Source: Enterovirga aerilata (GTDB lineage: Bacteria > Pseudomonadota > Alphaproteobacteria > Rhizobiales > Beijerinckiaceae). From it: a stretch of DNA of 64,000 bases. A program made the position numbers and the translations under genes. The notes beneath the pieces are model-generated. The model was given only the letters and a program-made list of their open reading frames with translations. It did not search any database and was not told the DNA's origin. Positions within the stretch are counted from its first letter, which is position 1; every line of letters starts with the position of its first letter. The DNA lies in the NCBI RefSeq assembly GCF_013044135.1, contig NZ_JABEPP010000004.1:310001-374000 (forward strand). The letters are read 5' to 3'. Positions 1 through 10,311 of this stretch are shown in pieces.

Positions 1-128
1 GAATTCTGCCGGCTGCGACGGGTGCGGGACTGGACGAGCCACGCCGATGCGCTGGAGACCCGGCCGTGCGCGGAGCCAAGTTCCGGTCCGGGAGCCCCGC
101 AGGCGGCGTCCGAGGCTGCGGCCGGGCC

Positions 129-953
129 TCAGTGCGACATGAGAACCGGGATCGTCATGGCCTCGAGGATGCCCCGGCTCGTCCCGCCGAGCAGGGCCTC
201 GCGGATGCGCGAATGGCCGTAGGCGCCCATCACCAGGAAGTCCGACCCGGAATCCGCCACATGGGACAGGATCGTGTCGGCGATCGGGATCGCGCTCGGG
301 AGGCGCCGGAACTCGGCGCTGACGCCGTGACGGGCGAGATGCCGGACCAGCCTCGGCCCGAAATCCTGTTCCTCCTCCTCCTCGCCCTCGCGCACGACGT
401 TGACGACTTCCACCCGGTCGGCGCGACGCAGCAGGGGCAGCGCGTCCGCGAGTGCCCGGGCCGCCGTGGGACTGCCGTCCCAGGCGACCGTCGCCTGCGC
501 GAAGCGCATCGGCCCCTTCTGGATGTAGGGCACGATCAGAGCGGGGCGGCCCGAGCGCAGGAGAACCGTCTCGAGCAGCGTATCGGACGGGCGCCTGCGC
601 TCCCGGTCCGGCTGCTCGATCACGATCAGGTCCGAGATCCGGACCGCGTCGGCCAGTCTCTCGGCCGCGAGCGGGAGGGCGGCGCAGATCGAGCTGCATT
701 CCACCGGCAGGCCGGCCTGGCGGGCCTGGTCCTCGAAGCGGCCCGAGGCTGCCTGGGCCGCCTCCTGCGCCTCCTCGCGGGCGGACGCGACCATCTCGTA
801 GCTGACCTGGGCATAGGCGAAGGTGTCGAGCGGCGCCTCCGGCACGACGCAGATACCGGACAGGGCCGCATCGAAGGCGGCCGCGAGCGAGATCGCGATC
901 GGGCCGGCGCGCTCGCCCTCCTCTCCGAGAACCACGACGATGTCCTTGATCAT
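129..953 (-). CDS. Tandem universal stress protein (UspA family)
   Basis: The 274-residue protein is about twice the usual single Usp domain and reads as two Usp-like halves (about 1-145 and 150-274). The second half ends with the nucleotide-binding signature of this superfamily, GAYGHSRIREALLGGTS followed by a short hydrophobic strand (IPVLMSH). The first half is more divergent. Such proteins are cytosolic, usually bind ATP and support survival under stress; no specific ligand can be named. The ATG at 953 has a purine-rich GAGGTGAGG stretch upstream. It is transcribed alone and divergently from the TadG-like gene, so the 265-bp gap to 1219 probably holds both promoters. Confidence 0.9.
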   Translation of the reverse strand: MIKDIVVVLGEEGERAGPIAISLAAAFDAALSGICVVPEAPLDTFAYAQVSYEMVASAREEAQEAAQAASGRFEDQARQAGLPVECSSICAALPLAAERLADAVRISDLIVIEQPDRERRRPSDTLLETVLLRSGRPALIVPYIQKGPMRFAQATVAWDGSPTAARALADALPLLRRADRVEVVNVVREGEEEEEQDFGPRLVRHLARHGVSAEFRRLPSAIPIADTILSHVADSGSDFLVMGAYGHSRIREALLGGTSRGILEAMTIPVLMSH

Positions 954-1218
954 GCTAGCCTCACCTCAGGATGTGCGAGCGGGACATGGGGAACCCGGCG
1001 CATCGCTTCGAGCCTTCCGGCGGTTTCGCCGAAGCTTTGCCGGATGGTGGCGTGCGCCGCCGCCGGCGCATTGACCCAGCGCAAACCGCCGGCCCGCCGC
1101 GGCGGAGAGAGCCCCCGGGAAAGAATTCGTTGAGGACGCCCCTTGGCGGCCCGTTAAGCGCTGCTGCGCCAAAGCTTATGCAACCGGCAGTCGGGCAGCG
1201 CCGGCAGGGAGCCGTTGC

Positions 1219-2949
1219 TTGGAGAAGCCAGCCCTCATCCGTGGCCGCATCCGCGACGAGGCCGAGGCATTCGCGGCCGCATCCGGCGGCAACGTGGCGA
1301 TGCTCTTCTCGCTCACGCTCATGCCGGTGGTGTTCCTGGCCGGAGCGGCAGTGGATTATTCCGGCGCCTCCAATCTCCGCGCCAAGCTTCAGAGAGCCAC
1401 GGACGGCGCCAACATGCAGCTCTGCCAGATGGCCGTGAGCTCATCCCAGGCGCAGCTCGAGGCGGCGGCCCAGACCTACATGGCAGGCTATATGGATGGG
1501 CGCCCGTTCCGGATCGAGGCGGTGGTGCCGTCCACCAAGCCGCGCCAGATCGAGCTGACCACGAGCTCCGAATATCCCACCGCGATCGTGCGGGCGGTGA
1601 ATTCCAGCTTCGCCAAGGTGCCGGTGAGGGCGCAGGCGCGCTGCTTCTCCGAGCAGCAGAGCTTCGAGATCGCGCTCGTGCTCGACAATACCGGATCGAT
1701 GCTCAACTCGAGCGGCGGCGTCAGCAAGATGCAGGCGATGAAGACCGCTGCCACGAACTTCGTGAACTCGGTCTTCGCCGACCCCCTGATGGCCGGCAAC
1801 ACCAAGATGTCCCTGGTCCCGTTCGCCGCGATGGTGGCCGTCGATCCAAGCACCTACCGGACTGCGAGCTGGATCGATCAGAACGGGAAGTCGACGCATC
1901 ACTGGTCGTTCATCCAGGGCGGCGCCGCCGCGGTGGCCGGGTTTTCCGCCTACGGGATCAAGAGCCGGCTCGACGTCTACAATCACCTGAAGGGCTTCGT
2001 GCCGTCCTGGGACTGGAACGGCTGCTTCGAGGCCCTGCCGTTCCCGCTCAACACCCAGGACACGAAGCCCAGCGCGTCCAACAAGGACAGCTACTACGTC
2101 CCGGCCTTCGCGGCGGACGAATCCGGGAATGGCGGCGAGTACCAGCACCAGAACGGCGCGAGCACCGTCCGCTCCTCCAACAGCTACATCAACGACACCA
2201 CGGCATCCGCCCTCCCCGCGCCGCTGCCGGCCTGCACGACGGCGCCGGACGAGGCGACCCGGACCGGTCAGGCGTGCAAATACGCCCAGCCGACCAATCC
2301 GAGGACGAGCATGACGGTCCCGTATCTCGGGACCGTGGCTCTCGGGCCGAACGTCGCCTGCACGACCCGGCCGCTCACGCGCCTGACGACCAGCCAGTCG
2401 ACGCTCACGAGCGAGATCGCGGCCCTCGTCGCCAACGGCTACACCAATATCCACGAGGGCTTCATGTGGGGGTGGCGCACGATCTCGCCGAACAGCGTCT
2501 TCGGCGACGGCGCGGCCTACACCAAGCCGTACAACAACAAGGTCGTCGTGCTGATGACCGACGGCGCGAATACCTGGACCTCGAACCCGCTCAACCCGAC
2601 CTTGAAATCGAGTTATTCGGCCTACGGCTATTTCAGCAATCCGGACGGGTCGAACGTCAACGCGCGTCTGCCTGCCGGCAACGCCAACCCGACCAACGAC
2701 GCGCAGTCGCGGGCGGCGATCGACGCGCTCACGCTTCAGTCGTGCGGGAACGCCCGCAACGCGGGTGTCATCATCTATACGGTCGGCTTCAGCGTCTCGG
2801 GAGATCCGATCGACCAGAAGGGGCTCGCCCTGCTGCGGGACTGCGCCGGGAATGCGAGCCGGTTCTTCGTGGCCAGCGACTCGAGCAGCATCGACCAGGT
2901 CTTCCAGCAGATCGCGCAGAGCATCGGCCGGCTCAGGCTGTCCATGTAG
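1219..2949 (+). CDS. TadG-like protein with von Willebrand factor A domain
   Basis: The 576-residue protein starts with a short cytosolic lead and one hydrophobic segment (about residues 29-52), typical of Flp/Tad pilus-assembly proteins of the TadE/TadG type. A von Willebrand A domain follows from about residue 150. It begins with the metal-ion-dependent adhesion site LVLDNTGSM, and a later strand VVLMTDGAN supplies further ligands. The C-terminal half (IYTVGFSV, then QVFQQIAQSIGRLR) completes the fold. The likely role is surface attachment or pilus assembly, anchored in the inner membrane. The start is a TTG, chosen because it precedes the hydrophobic segment by a plausible distance. No other tad genes are visible, so this is a stand-alone copy. 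Confidence 0.85.
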   Translation: MEKPALIRGRIRDEAEAFAAASGGNVAMLFSLTLMPVVFLAGAAVDYSGASNLRAKLQRATDGANMQLCQMAVSSSQAQLEAAAQTYMAGYMDGRPFRIEAVVPSTKPRQIELTTSSEYPTAIVRAVNSSFAKVPVRAQARCFSEQQSFEIALVLDNTGSMLNSSGGVSKMQAMKTAATNFVNSVFADPLMAGNTKMSLVPFAAMVAVDPSTYRTASWIDQNGKSTHHWSFIQGGAAAVAGFSAYGIKSRLDVYNHLKGFVPSWDWNGCFEALPFPLNTQDTKPSASNKDSYYVPAFAADESGNGGEYQHQNGASTVRSSNSYINDTTASALPAPLPACTTAPDEATRTGQACKYAQPTNPRTSMTVPYLGTVALGPNVACTTRPLTRLTTSQSTLTSEIAALVANGYTNIHEGFMWGWRTISPNSVFGDGAAYTKPYNNKVVVLMTDGANTWTSNPLNPTLKSSYSAYGYFSNPDGSNVNARLPAGNANPTNDAQSRAAIDALTLQSCGNARNAGVIIYTVGFSVSGDPIDQKGLALLRDCAGNASRFFVASDSSSIDQVFQQIAQSIGRLRLSM

Positions 2950-3038
2950 GGTCGCCCGTCACGGCCTGCTCTTGACCGGGGCCGGGTCGGGGGCCACGGG
3001 TGGCGGCAAGACAGAACCCGTCTCGGCCGAGTGAGCCC

Positions 3039-4556
3039 GTGAGCGAAGCCGCCCCGCAGCCCCCCTACGACCTCGCCATCATCGGCGGCGGCGTGAACGG
3101 GTGCGGCATCGCGCGCGATGCGGCGGGGCGCGGGGCCAGGGTGGTGCTGTTCGAGGCTGACGACCTGGGGCGCGGCACCTCCTCGGCCTCCACCAAGCTG
3201 ATCCACGGCGGGCTGCGCTATCTCGAATATTACGAGTTCCGGCTGGTCCGCGAGGCGCTGCAGGAGCGCGACGTCCTCTGGCGCATCGCGCCGCACATTG
3301 TCTGGCCGCTGCGCTTCGTCCTGCCGCATCGGCGCGGCATGCGGCCGGCCTGGCTGCTGCGGGCGGGGCTCTTCCTCTACGACCATATCGGCGGCTCCTC
3401 GCTGCCGAAGACCCGGGCGCTCGACCTGCGCCGCGATCCCGCCGGCGAGCCGCTGCAGCGCGGCCTCGTGCGCGCGTTCGAGTATTCGGATTGCTGGGTC
3501 GAGGATGCGCGCCTCGTCGTGCTGAACGCGCGCGACGCCGCCGACCGGGGCGCCTCGATCCATACCCGCACGCGGGTGACCGCGGCCGAACGGGCCGGAG
3601 GGGCGTGGCGCGTCCGGGCGGAGCGGCAGGGCGGCGGCGCCGTCGAGGTCAGGGCCAAGGCGCTGGTCGACGCGTCCGGCGCCTGGATCGGCCGCGTCAC
3701 CGGCACGCAGGGCGGGACGCGGCCCGTCCGGCTCGTGAAGGGCAGCCATATCGTGGTGCCGCAGCTCTTCACGCACGACCGGCCCTACATCTTCCAGAAC
3801 GCGGACCGCCGGATCGTCTTCGCGATCCCGTACGAGCGCGACTTCACGCTGATCGGGACGACCGACATCGACTATGCGGGCGAGCCGGCCGAGGCCGCCG
3901 CGAGTCCGGAGGAGATCGCCTATCTGTGCGAGGCGGTGAACGCCTATTTCGCGCGCCGGATCGGGCCGGAGGACGTCGTCTGGACCTATGCGGGGGTGCG
4001 CTCGCTTTACGATGACGGAGCATCGAGCGCGCAGGAGGCCACGCGCGACTACGTCCTCGACCTCGACGAGACCGAGGGGGTGCCGCTCCTCTCCGTCTTC
4101 GGCGGCAAGATCACGACCTATCGCCGGCTCGCCGAAGCGGCGATCACCAGGCTGAAGGACCATCTTCCGGCAGCCGGGAAGCCGGCCTGGACCGGAGATG
4201 CGCCGCTGCCGGGGGGCGACTTCCCGAAGGAGGCCTTCGAGCCCGAGGTGGCAAGTCTCAGGGCCCGCCACCCCTTCCTCGATCCCGCGCTCGCCCGCCG
4301 GCTGGTGCGCGCCTACGGCACGCGGGCGGAGCGCATCCTGGCGGGGGCGCGGAGGGAGGCCGATCTGGGGCGCGTCTTCGGCTCGAACCTGACCGAGCGG
4401 GAGGTCCTATACCTGATGGACCAGGAATGGGCGGAGACCGCGCAGGACGTGCTCTGGCGCAGGTCCAAGCTCGGCCTGCGCCTGACGCCGGCCCAGGCGG
4501 CCGGGCTCGACGCCTTCATGCGCACGAGGCTGCCGCATCTGGCGGCGGCCGAATAG
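3039..4556 (+). CDS. glpD: Aerobic glycerol-3-phosphate dehydrogenase
   Basis: This membrane-associated flavoenzyme oxidises sn-glycerol 3-phosphate to dihydroxyacetone phosphate and passes electrons to quinone. The N-terminus carries the FAD dinucleotide-binding motif [19 protein letters not shown], followed by the GlpD signature [20 protein letters not shown] second motif, [14 protein letters not shown], lies near residue 350, and the C-terminal domain has the expected length. I chose the GTG at 3039, giving 505 residues and placing the FAD motif nine residues in; an in-frame GTG at 3000 would add 13 residues. It lies 22 bp before glpK and is very likely co-transcribed with it. Confidence 0.94.
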   Translation: MSEAAPQPPYDLAIIGGGVNGCGIARDAAGRGARVVLFEADDLGRGTSSASTKLIHGGLRYLEYYEFRLVREALQERDVLWRIAPHIVWPLRFVLPHRRGMRPAWLLRAGLFLYDHIGGSSLPKTRALDLRRDPAGEPLQRGLVRAFEYSDCWVEDARLVVLNARDAADRGASIHTRTRVTAAERAGGAWRVRAERQGGGAVEVRAKALVDASGAWIGRVTGTQGGTRPVRLVKGSHIVVPQLFTHDRPYIFQNADRRIVFAIPYERDFTLIGTTDIDYAGEPAEAAASPEEIAYLCEAVNAYFARRIGPEDVVWTYAGVRSLYDDGASSAQEATRDYVLDLDETEGVPLLSVFGGKITTYRRLAEAAITRLKDHLPAAGKPAWTGDAPLPGGDFPKEAFEPEVASLRARHPFLDPALARRLVRAYGTRAERILAGARREADLGRVFGSNLTEREVLYLMDQEWAETAQDVLWRRSKLGLRLTPAQAAGLDAFMRTRLPHLAAAE

Positions 4557-4578
4557 GAACGTCGCGGGGGAGGAACGC

Positions 4579-6075
4579 TTGTCTTTCGTGCTGGCCATCG
4601 ACCAGGGGACGACCTCCTCCCGCGCCATCCTGTTCCGGCCGGACACCTCCATCGCGGCCCTGGCGCAGCGGGAATTCCCGCAGCATTTCCCCGCGCCGGG
4701 CTGGGTCGAGCACGAGCCCGAGGACCTCTGGACCAGCACGGTCGAGACCTGCCGGGAGGCGATGCGGCGCGGCGGGGTCCAGGCGTCCGACATCGCGGCG
4801 ATCGGGATCACCAACCAGCGCGAGACCGCCCTTGTCTGGGACCGGCGCACGGGCGAGACCGTCGGCCGCGCCATCGTGTGGCAGGATCGCCGGACGGCGC
4901 CGCTCTGCGCGCGCCTGAAGGACGAGGGCCATGAGGCGAGGATCACGGCCCGGACCGGCCTGCTCGCCGATCCGTATTTCTCGGCGACGAAGATCGCCTG
5001 GATCCTGGACGAGGTGCCCGGCGCCCGCGCCCGGGCGGAGCGCGGCGAGCTCCTGTTCGGCACGGTCGACAGCTATCTCCTCTGGCGGCTGACCGGCGGC
5101 GCGGTCCATGCGACGGATGCCACGAACGCATCCCGCACCATGCTTTTCGACATCCACCGCGGCGAATGGGACGAGGAGTTGCTCCGGCTGCTCCGCATCC
5201 CGGCCTCGATGATGCCGCAGGTGCGCGACTGCGCGGCCGAGTTCGGCACGACGGAGCCGGAGATCCTCGGCGGCCCCATCGCGATCCGCGGGATCGCGGG
5301 CGACCAGCAGGCCGCCATGGTGGGCCAGGCCTGCTTCTCGCCCGGCATGGTGAAATCGACCTACGGCACCGGCTGCTTCGCCCTCCTCAACACGGGCGAG
5401 ACGGCGATCGCCTCGCAGAACCGGCTGCTGACGACGATCGCCTACCAGCTCGGCGGAAGGCGGTCCTATGCCCTGGAGGGCTCGATCTTCGTGGCCGGGG
5501 CGGTGGTGCAGTGGCTCCGCGACGGGCTCGGCCTGATCGAGAGCGCGGCCGAAAGCGGGCGCAAGGCGGCCGCGGCCGACCCGGCGCAGGAGCTCTATCT
5601 CGTGCCGGCCTTCGTGGGGCTGGGCGCACCCTACTGGAACCCGGACGTGCGCGGGGCCCTGTTCGGGCTCTCGCGCGGCACGGGCCCGAACGAGCTCGCC
5701 AGGGCGGCGCTGGAGAGCGTGTGCTACCAGACGGTCGACCTGCTCGTCGCGATGCGGGCCGACTGGCCGGACGGGGAGGGGGCCGGGACCGTGCTCCGGG
5801 TCGACGGCGGCATGACGGCGTCGGACTGGACGATGCAGCGCATCGCGGACCTGATCGGCGCGCCCGTCGACCGGCCCGAGATCCTGGAGACGACGGCGCT
5901 GGGGGCCGCCTATCTGGCCGGCCTGCAGGCCGGGATCTACCCGGAACCCGAGCGCTTCTCCGACACCTGGCGTCTCGACCGGCGCTTCGGCCCGACGCTG
6001 GATCCCGGAACGCGCGAGCGCAGGATCGCGGGCTGGCGCAAGGCCGTGCAGGCGCTTCTCGCGACCGCGAGCTGA
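4579..6075 (+). CDS. glpK: Glycerol kinase
   Basis: This cytosolic FGGY-family kinase phosphorylates glycerol with ATP to give the substrate of GlpD. The 498-residue protein has the usual length. It begins with the phosphate-binding motif [15 protein letters not shown] and contains the FGGY-type signatures [12 protein letters not shown] and a C-terminal [13 protein letters not shown] block. The start is a TTG preceded by a good GGGGGAGGAA ribosome-binding site. With glpD it forms the standard two-step glycerol entry route. The next gene starts three bases after its stop codon, indicating one operon. Confidence 0.96.
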   Translation: MSFVLAIDQGTTSSRAILFRPDTSIAALAQREFPQHFPAPGWVEHEPEDLWTSTVETCREAMRRGGVQASDIAAIGITNQRETALVWDRRTGETVGRAIVWQDRRTAPLCARLKDEGHEARITARTGLLADPYFSATKIAWILDEVPGARARAERGELLFGTVDSYLLWRLTGGAVHATDATNASRTMLFDIHRGEWDEELLRLLRIPASMMPQVRDCAAEFGTTEPEILGGPIAIRGIAGDQQAAMVGQACFSPGMVKSTYGTGCFALLNTGETAIASQNRLLTTIAYQLGGRRSYALEGSIFVAGAVVQWLRDGLGLIESAAESGRKAAAADPAQELYLVPAFVGLGAPYWNPDVRGALFGLSRGTGPNELARAALESVCYQTVDLLVAMRADWPDGEGAGTVLRVDGGMTASDWTMQRIADLIGAPVDRPEILETTALGAAYLAGLQAGIYPEPERFSDTWRLDRRFGPTLDPGTRERRIAGWRKAVQALLATAS

Positions 6076-6077
6076 CG

Positions 6078-7085
6078 ATGCGCGCGACCTTCACCTGCAT
6101 CGACGGCCATACCTGCGGGAACCCGGTGCGGGTCGTCGCCGGCGGCGCGATCCCGTCGCTCCGGGGCGCGACGATGTTCGAGCGCCGCCAGCACTTCCTT
6201 GCCGAGCACGACTGGATCCGCACGGCGCTGATGTTCGAGCCGCGCGGCCACGACATGATGTCGGGATCGATCCTCTATCCGCCGACCCGGGAGGATTGCG
6301 ACCTGGGCATCCTGTTCATCGAGACGACGGGCTGCCTGCCGATGTGCGGACACGGCACGATCGGCACGGTCACGATCGCGATCGAGCACGGGCTCGTCCG
6401 GCCGAAGGTTCCGGGCCTGCTGCGGCTCGACGCGCCGGCGGGCGTGGTCGAGGCGCGCTACGTGCAGAACGGGCCGCATGTCGAGAGCGTCCGCATCACC
6501 AACGTGCCCTCGTTCCTGTACGGGCAGGGCTACCGGGTCGAGGTGGAGGGGCTCGGCGAGATCGTGGTCGATGTCGCCTATGGCGGCAACTTCTACGCGA
6601 TCGTCGAACCGCAGGCGCTCTTCGCCGACGTCTCGGACGTGCAGCCATCCGACCTGGTCCGCTGGAGCCCGAAGCTCCGCGCCGCCTTCAACGAGAGCTA
6701 CCGCATCGCGCATCCCGAAAACCCGGCCATCGACAGGCTGACCCACGTCCTCTGGACCGGCAGGCCGCGGAGCCCGGACGGGAGCGCCCGGAACGCCGTG
6801 TTCTACGGCGACAAGGCGATCGACCGCTCGCCCTGCGGCACGGGCACATCGGCCCGCATGGCGCAGCTCGCCGCGACCGGGCGGCTGAAGGAGGGCGAAG
6901 TCTTCGTCCACGAATCGATCATCGGCTCGACCTTCGCGGGCCGGATCGAGGGGCGTACCCGGATCGGCGAGCTGGACGCCATCGTGCCGTCCATCGAGGG
7001 TTGGGCGCGCGTGACCGGGCTCAACACGATCTTCGTCGACGAGCGCGACCCGTTCTGGCGCGGCTTCTCGGTCGCCGACAACTGA
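6078..7085 (+). CDS. Proline racemase-family enzyme, probably 4-hydroxyproline 2-epimerase
   Basis: The 335-residue protein belongs to the proline racemase superfamily, which uses two cysteines as an acid-base pair. Both are present: Cys90 in MCGHGTIG and Cys253 in SPCGTGTSA. The two-cysteine pattern fits 4-hydroxyproline 2-epimerase (or proline racemase), not the trans-3-hydroxyproline dehydratases that have Ser/Thr at one position. The reaction would turn trans-4-hydroxy-L-proline into the cis-D isomer for catabolism. It follows glpK by two bases, an unusual neighbour because no other hydroxyproline-pathway gene is visible. Substrate choice between proline and hydroxyproline cannot be decided from the sequence alone. 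Confidence 0.85.
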   Translation: MRATFTCIDGHTCGNPVRVVAGGAIPSLRGATMFERRQHFLAEHDWIRTALMFEPRGHDMMSGSILYPPTREDCDLGILFIETTGCLPMCGHGTIGTVTIAIEHGLVRPKVPGLLRLDAPAGVVEARYVQNGPHVESVRITNVPSFLYGQGYRVEVEGLGEIVVDVAYGGNFYAIVEPQALFADVSDVQPSDLVRWSPKLRAAFNESYRIAHPENPAIDRLTHVLWTGRPRSPDGSARNAVFYGDKAIDRSPCGTGTSARMAQLAATGRLKEGEVFVHESIIGSTFAGRIEGRTRIGELDAIVPSIEGWARVTGLNTIFVDERDPFWRGFSVADN

Positions 7086-7096
7086 AGGACGCAAGC

Positions 7097-7888
7097 ATGC
7101 CGGACGGACTTCCCGACCTGCCCGCCTCCCTCTCCGCCGAGCGAGACCGCGAGTTGCTGCGCGTGCGCCTGCGCAGGCCGGAGAAGCGCAACGCGCTGAA
7201 CGACCCGACCGTGCTCGGTCTCGACGCGCTGTTCTCCGCCCTGCCCGGCGACATCCGCGCCGTGGTGCTGGAGGGGGAGGGGGCGCATTTCTGCGCCGGG
7301 CTCGACCTCTCGGAGCTGAGGGAGCGCGACGCCACGGCGGGCGTGCACCACTCGATGATGTGGCACCGGGCCTTCGAGAAGATCCAGTTCGGGCCCGTCC
7401 CGGTCATCGCCGTCCTGAACGGGGCCGTGATCGGCGGCGGGCTCGAACTCGCCTGCGCGGCCCATATCCGGGTGGCGGAGACAAACGCCTTCTATGCCCT
7501 GCCGGAGGGCCAGCGGGGCATCTTCGTCGGCGGAGGCGCCTCCGTGCGCCTGCCCCGCCTCATCGGCGTCGCCCGCATGATGGACATGATGCTCACCGGC
7601 CGCACCTACACGGCCGAGGAAGGCCTCGCGCTCGGCTTCTCGCAATACCTGGTCGAGACCGGGGAGGGCGCCGCGAAGGCGACCGAGCTCGCCCGCAGGG
7701 TCGCGGGCAACGCGCCCATGACCAATCTCGCGCTGCTCCAGGTTCTGCCGCGGATCGCGGAGGCCAATCCCGCGACCGGCTTCGTCACGGAAGCGCTCAT
7801 GGCCGCGATCGCGCAGAGCGACCCCGAGGCGAAGGCTCGCCTGCGCGACTTCCTGGAGAAACGCGCGGCCAAGGTCGCGCCAGGCTGA
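7097..7888 (+). CDS. Enoyl-CoA hydratase/isomerase (crotonase) family protein
   Basis: This 263-residue crotonase-fold protein has RRPEKRNALND near the N-terminus, the first oxyanion-hole segment (AHFCAGLDLSEL, about residues 60-71) and the second (IGGGLELACAAHIRVAE, about residues 110-130). These bind and polarise the CoA thioester. Members hydrate, isomerise or hydrolyse acyl-CoA substrates; the exact reaction is not resolved. It starts 11 bp after the epimerase gene, so it is probably the last gene of the glpD-glpK-epimerase operon. It converges on the pseudouridine synthase gene, with only 10 bp between the two stops. Confidence 0.87.
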   Translation: MPDGLPDLPASLSAERDRELLRVRLRRPEKRNALNDPTVLGLDALFSALPGDIRAVVLEGEGAHFCAGLDLSELRERDATAGVHHSMMWHRAFEKIQFGPVPVIAVLNGAVIGGGLELACAAHIRVAETNAFYALPEGQRGIFVGGGASVRLPRLIGVARMMDMMLTGRTYTAEEGLALGFSQYLVETGEGAAKATELARRVAGNAPMTNLALLQVLPRIAEANPATGFVTEALMAAIAQSDPEAKARLRDFLEKRAAKVAPG

Positions 7889-7898
7889 GCATCGCGCA

Positions 7899-8615
7899 TC
7901 AGCTCGCCGCCGAACCGGCTCGCATGTCGGCGGATGAATCCGAGGCCGCCTCGCAGCCGAGCGCCGCCAGGCGGTCGAGCATGTGCGGGGGCGGCGGCGC
8001 CTCGACGCGGATCGCCGGTTTCTTCGGATGGAGCGGGACCGTGAGGCTCCTGGCGTGGAGCTGCAGGCGCCCGCCGCCGGAGCCGTAGATCCGGTCGCCG
8101 AGGATCGGCCAGCCCTGGGCGGCGCAGTGGACCCGGAGTTGGTGGGTCCGGCCCGTGACCGGCCGCAGCTCGAGCCAGGTTTCGCCCTCCCCCCGGCCGA
8201 GCACGCGCCAGCGCGTCAGCGAGGGCTGGCCGGCCGGGTCGACCTTCATGAGCCAGCTCTTCGGGTCGGGCGAGCGCGGCCCGAGCGGCAGGTCGATCTC
8301 GCCCTCCTGCGCGTCCGGCCCGCCCTCCACGACGGCCCAGTAGACCTTCTCGACCTTGTTCTCGGAGAAGAGCTTGCCGAGGCGGGCCAGCGCCTGCCGG
8401 TGCCGGCCGAGGGCGAGGCAGCCCGAGGTCTCCCTGTCCAGCCGGTGCGCCGCCTCCGGCCGCCGCGGCAGGCCGAAGCGAAGCGCGTCGAGGGAGGCCG
8501 TCAGGCTCGGCCCGCCGCCCGGGCTCGGATGCACGGCCATGCCGGCCGGCTTGTCGATGACGAGCATCAGCGCATCGCGATAGAGCAGGGGAGGCACTAT
8601 CTGTGTCGGACCCAT
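7899..8615 (-). CDS. RluA-family RNA pseudouridine synthase
   Basis: The 238-residue protein has the RluA-family core without an N-terminal S4 domain. The catalytic aspartate is Asp60 in HRLDRETSG, preceded by LVIDKPAGMAVHPSPGGG. The later GRTHQLRVHCAAQGWPILGDRIYG block is the family's RNA-binding and active-site segment. It would isomerise specific uridines in rRNA or tRNA to pseudouridine; the target cannot be assigned among RluA, RluC, RluD and similar enzymes. It is divergent from ftsY with only 45 bp between the two starts, so their promoters must overlap. Confidence 0.88.
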   Translation of the reverse strand: MGPTQIVPPLLYRDALMLVIDKPAGMAVHPSPGGGPSLTASLDALRFGLPRRPEAAHRLDRETSGCLALGRHRQALARLGKLFSENKVEKVYWAVVEGGPDAQEGEIDLPLGPRSPDPKSWLMKVDPAGQPSLTRWRVLGRGEGETWLELRPVTGRTHQLRVHCAAQGWPILGDRIYGSGGGRLQLHARSLTVPLHPKKPAIRVEAPPPPHMLDRLAALGCEAASDSSADMRAGSAAS

Positions 8616-8660
8616 CCGACTTCGCTAACCCGGGCCTTCGCGGCCCGGCAAGGATCGTTC

Positions 8661-10031
8661 ATGGCGTTGCAAGGCAGGAAGCCCGGCTGGCTTCTCGACA
8701 AGATCCTCGGCCGCAGCACGGAAGAGCGCCTGCGCGAGGAGGCCGCGGCCGAGCACGCGGCCGACATGGCTCCGCAGGCCGCCAGCGAGGTCGAGCCGAT
8801 ACCGGAGCCGCCCGCGCTCTCGCCGGCATCGGTCTACGAGGGCCAGCCCGACTTCGTCCCGGCCGCGGAGCCGCGCCCGCTCCCGGCCGCGCCGCCCACC
8901 GTCGCCGAGGCCTCGCCGGATCGGGCCGCCTTCGAGAAGCCCGTGGACGAGCTGGAGGGCGCGACGCTGCAGCCGGTCGAAGGCCAGCCGGAAGGCGGCG
9001 GCCCGGCCGAACCGATCCCGCGGCTGGCCACGGATCCGGGCTCGCCCCGGTCCGAGCCGCTGCCGCCGACGTCCCCGGCGGCGCCCGCCGCGGAAGAGCG
9101 CGGATGGTGGCGCCGGCTGACGGAGGGGATGCGCCGCACCTCCTCCTCCATCGGCGAGAGCGTCACCGGCCTCTTCACCAAGCGGAAGCTCGACCGCGCC
9201 ACGCTCGACGACCTCGAGGACGTCCTGATCGGCGCCGATCTCGGGGTGGAGACCGCGACCCGGATCACGGAGGCGATCGGGGCGGGGCGGTACGACCGCG
9301 AGATCTCGCCCGGCGAGGTCAAGGCCATCATGGCCGCGGAGATCGAGAAGGTGCTGGCCCCCGTCGCCGTGCCGCTCGCCATAGACCGGACGAAGAGGCC
9401 CTTCGTCCTGCTCATGGTGGGGGTCAACGGCGCCGGCAAGACGACCACGATCGGCAAGCTCGCGCAGAAATTCCGGCGCGACGGCCTCTCGGTCGTGATC
9501 GCGGCCGGCGACACGTTCCGGGCCGCCGCGATCGAGCAGCTCAAGGTCTGGGGCGAGCGCGTCGGCGCGCCCGTGATCGCGCGCGGGCAGGGTGCGGATG
9601 CGGCCGGCCTCGCCTTCGACGCCCTGACCGAGGCGCGCGAGCGCGGCGCCGACATGCTCATGATCGACACGGCCGGCCGTCTGCAGAACAAGGCCGGGCT
9701 CATGGCCGAGCTCGAGAAGATCATCCGGGTCATCCGGAAGGTCGACCCGGATGCGCCGCATGCGAGCCTCCTGGTCCTCGATGCGACCGTCGGCCAGAAC
9801 GCGCTGTCCCAGGTCGAGCTCTTCGCCAGGACGGCCGGCGTCACGGGCCTGGTGATGACCAAGCTCGACGGCACGGCGCGCGGCGGCATCCTGGTCGCGC
9901 TCGCGGCGAAGTTCGGGCTGCCGGTGCATTACATCGGCGTCGGCGAAGGCGTGGAGGATCTGGAGCCCTTCACGGCCCGGGATTTCGCCCGCGCCATCGC
10001 CGGGCTGGACGAGAACCCGACCCTGCACTGA
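8661..10031 (+). CDS. ftsY: Signal recognition particle receptor FtsY
   Basis: This 456-residue SRP-receptor GTPase docks ribosome-nascent-chain-SRP complexes at the membrane. A long acidic, proline- and alanine-rich A region (about residues 1-150) precedes the N domain and then the GTPase G domain. The latter contains the P-loop GVNGAGKTTTIGKLA, the DTFRAAAIEQL motif, DTAGRLQNKAGLM and the guanine-specificity TKLDGTARGG. The chosen ATG begins MALQGRKPGWLLDKI, with no competing start close by. It is followed by about 280 bp without a convincing gene and then by the tRNA-Arg gene that hosts the mobile element. Confidence 0.96.
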   Translation: MALQGRKPGWLLDKILGRSTEERLREEAAAEHAADMAPQAASEVEPIPEPPALSPASVYEGQPDFVPAAEPRPLPAAPPTVAEASPDRAAFEKPVDELEGATLQPVEGQPEGGGPAEPIPRLATDPGSPRSEPLPPTSPAAPAAEERGWWRRLTEGMRRTSSSIGESVTGLFTKRKLDRATLDDLEDVLIGADLGVETATRITEAIGAGRYDREISPGEVKAIMAAEIEKVLAPVAVPLAIDRTKRPFVLLMVGVNGAGKTTTIGKLAQKFRRDGLSVVIAAGDTFRAAAIEQLKVWGERVGAPVIARGQGADAAGLAFDALTEARERGADMLMIDTAGRLQNKAGLMAELEKIIRVIRKVDPDAPHASLLVLDATVGQNALSQVELFARTAGVTGLVMTKLDGTARGGILVALAAKFGLPVHYIGVGEGVEDLEPFTARDFARAIAGLDENPTLH

Positions 10032-10311
10032 GGTCAGGGCGAGCGCGCGGGCCTCGGGCGACCCTGGCGGCTGTGCTCGAGCCCGGCCCCGGCGGTGCCG
10101 CTGGTCTTGCCGCAGATGAAGCAGGCAGAGGGCTTCCGTCGGTCCCAGTTCCGCTCCGGCGGGTCGGGTGAGCGGCGGCGCCCGCATCGCCCGAAGCGTC
10201 TTCAAGCCCGCCCAGGCGGCATGCATGCGCGCTCCGCCGCATCCGCCCCTTCGCGACGGGGATCTCCCGGAGTTGACCGAGGGTAGCTTGCGCCCTACAG
10301 CATCCTCGGAT

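Noticed and set aside
5166-6077. Upstream extension of the proline racemase-family frame through glpK
   Set aside because: This part is the out-of-frame reading of the glycerol kinase gene; the enzyme starts at the ATG at 6078.
10031-10311. Possible zinc-ribbon peptide on the minus strand between ftsY and the tRNA (CFICGKT motif)
   Set aside because: The frame is short and has no start codon after the preceding in-frame stop; I could not support a gene in this gap.
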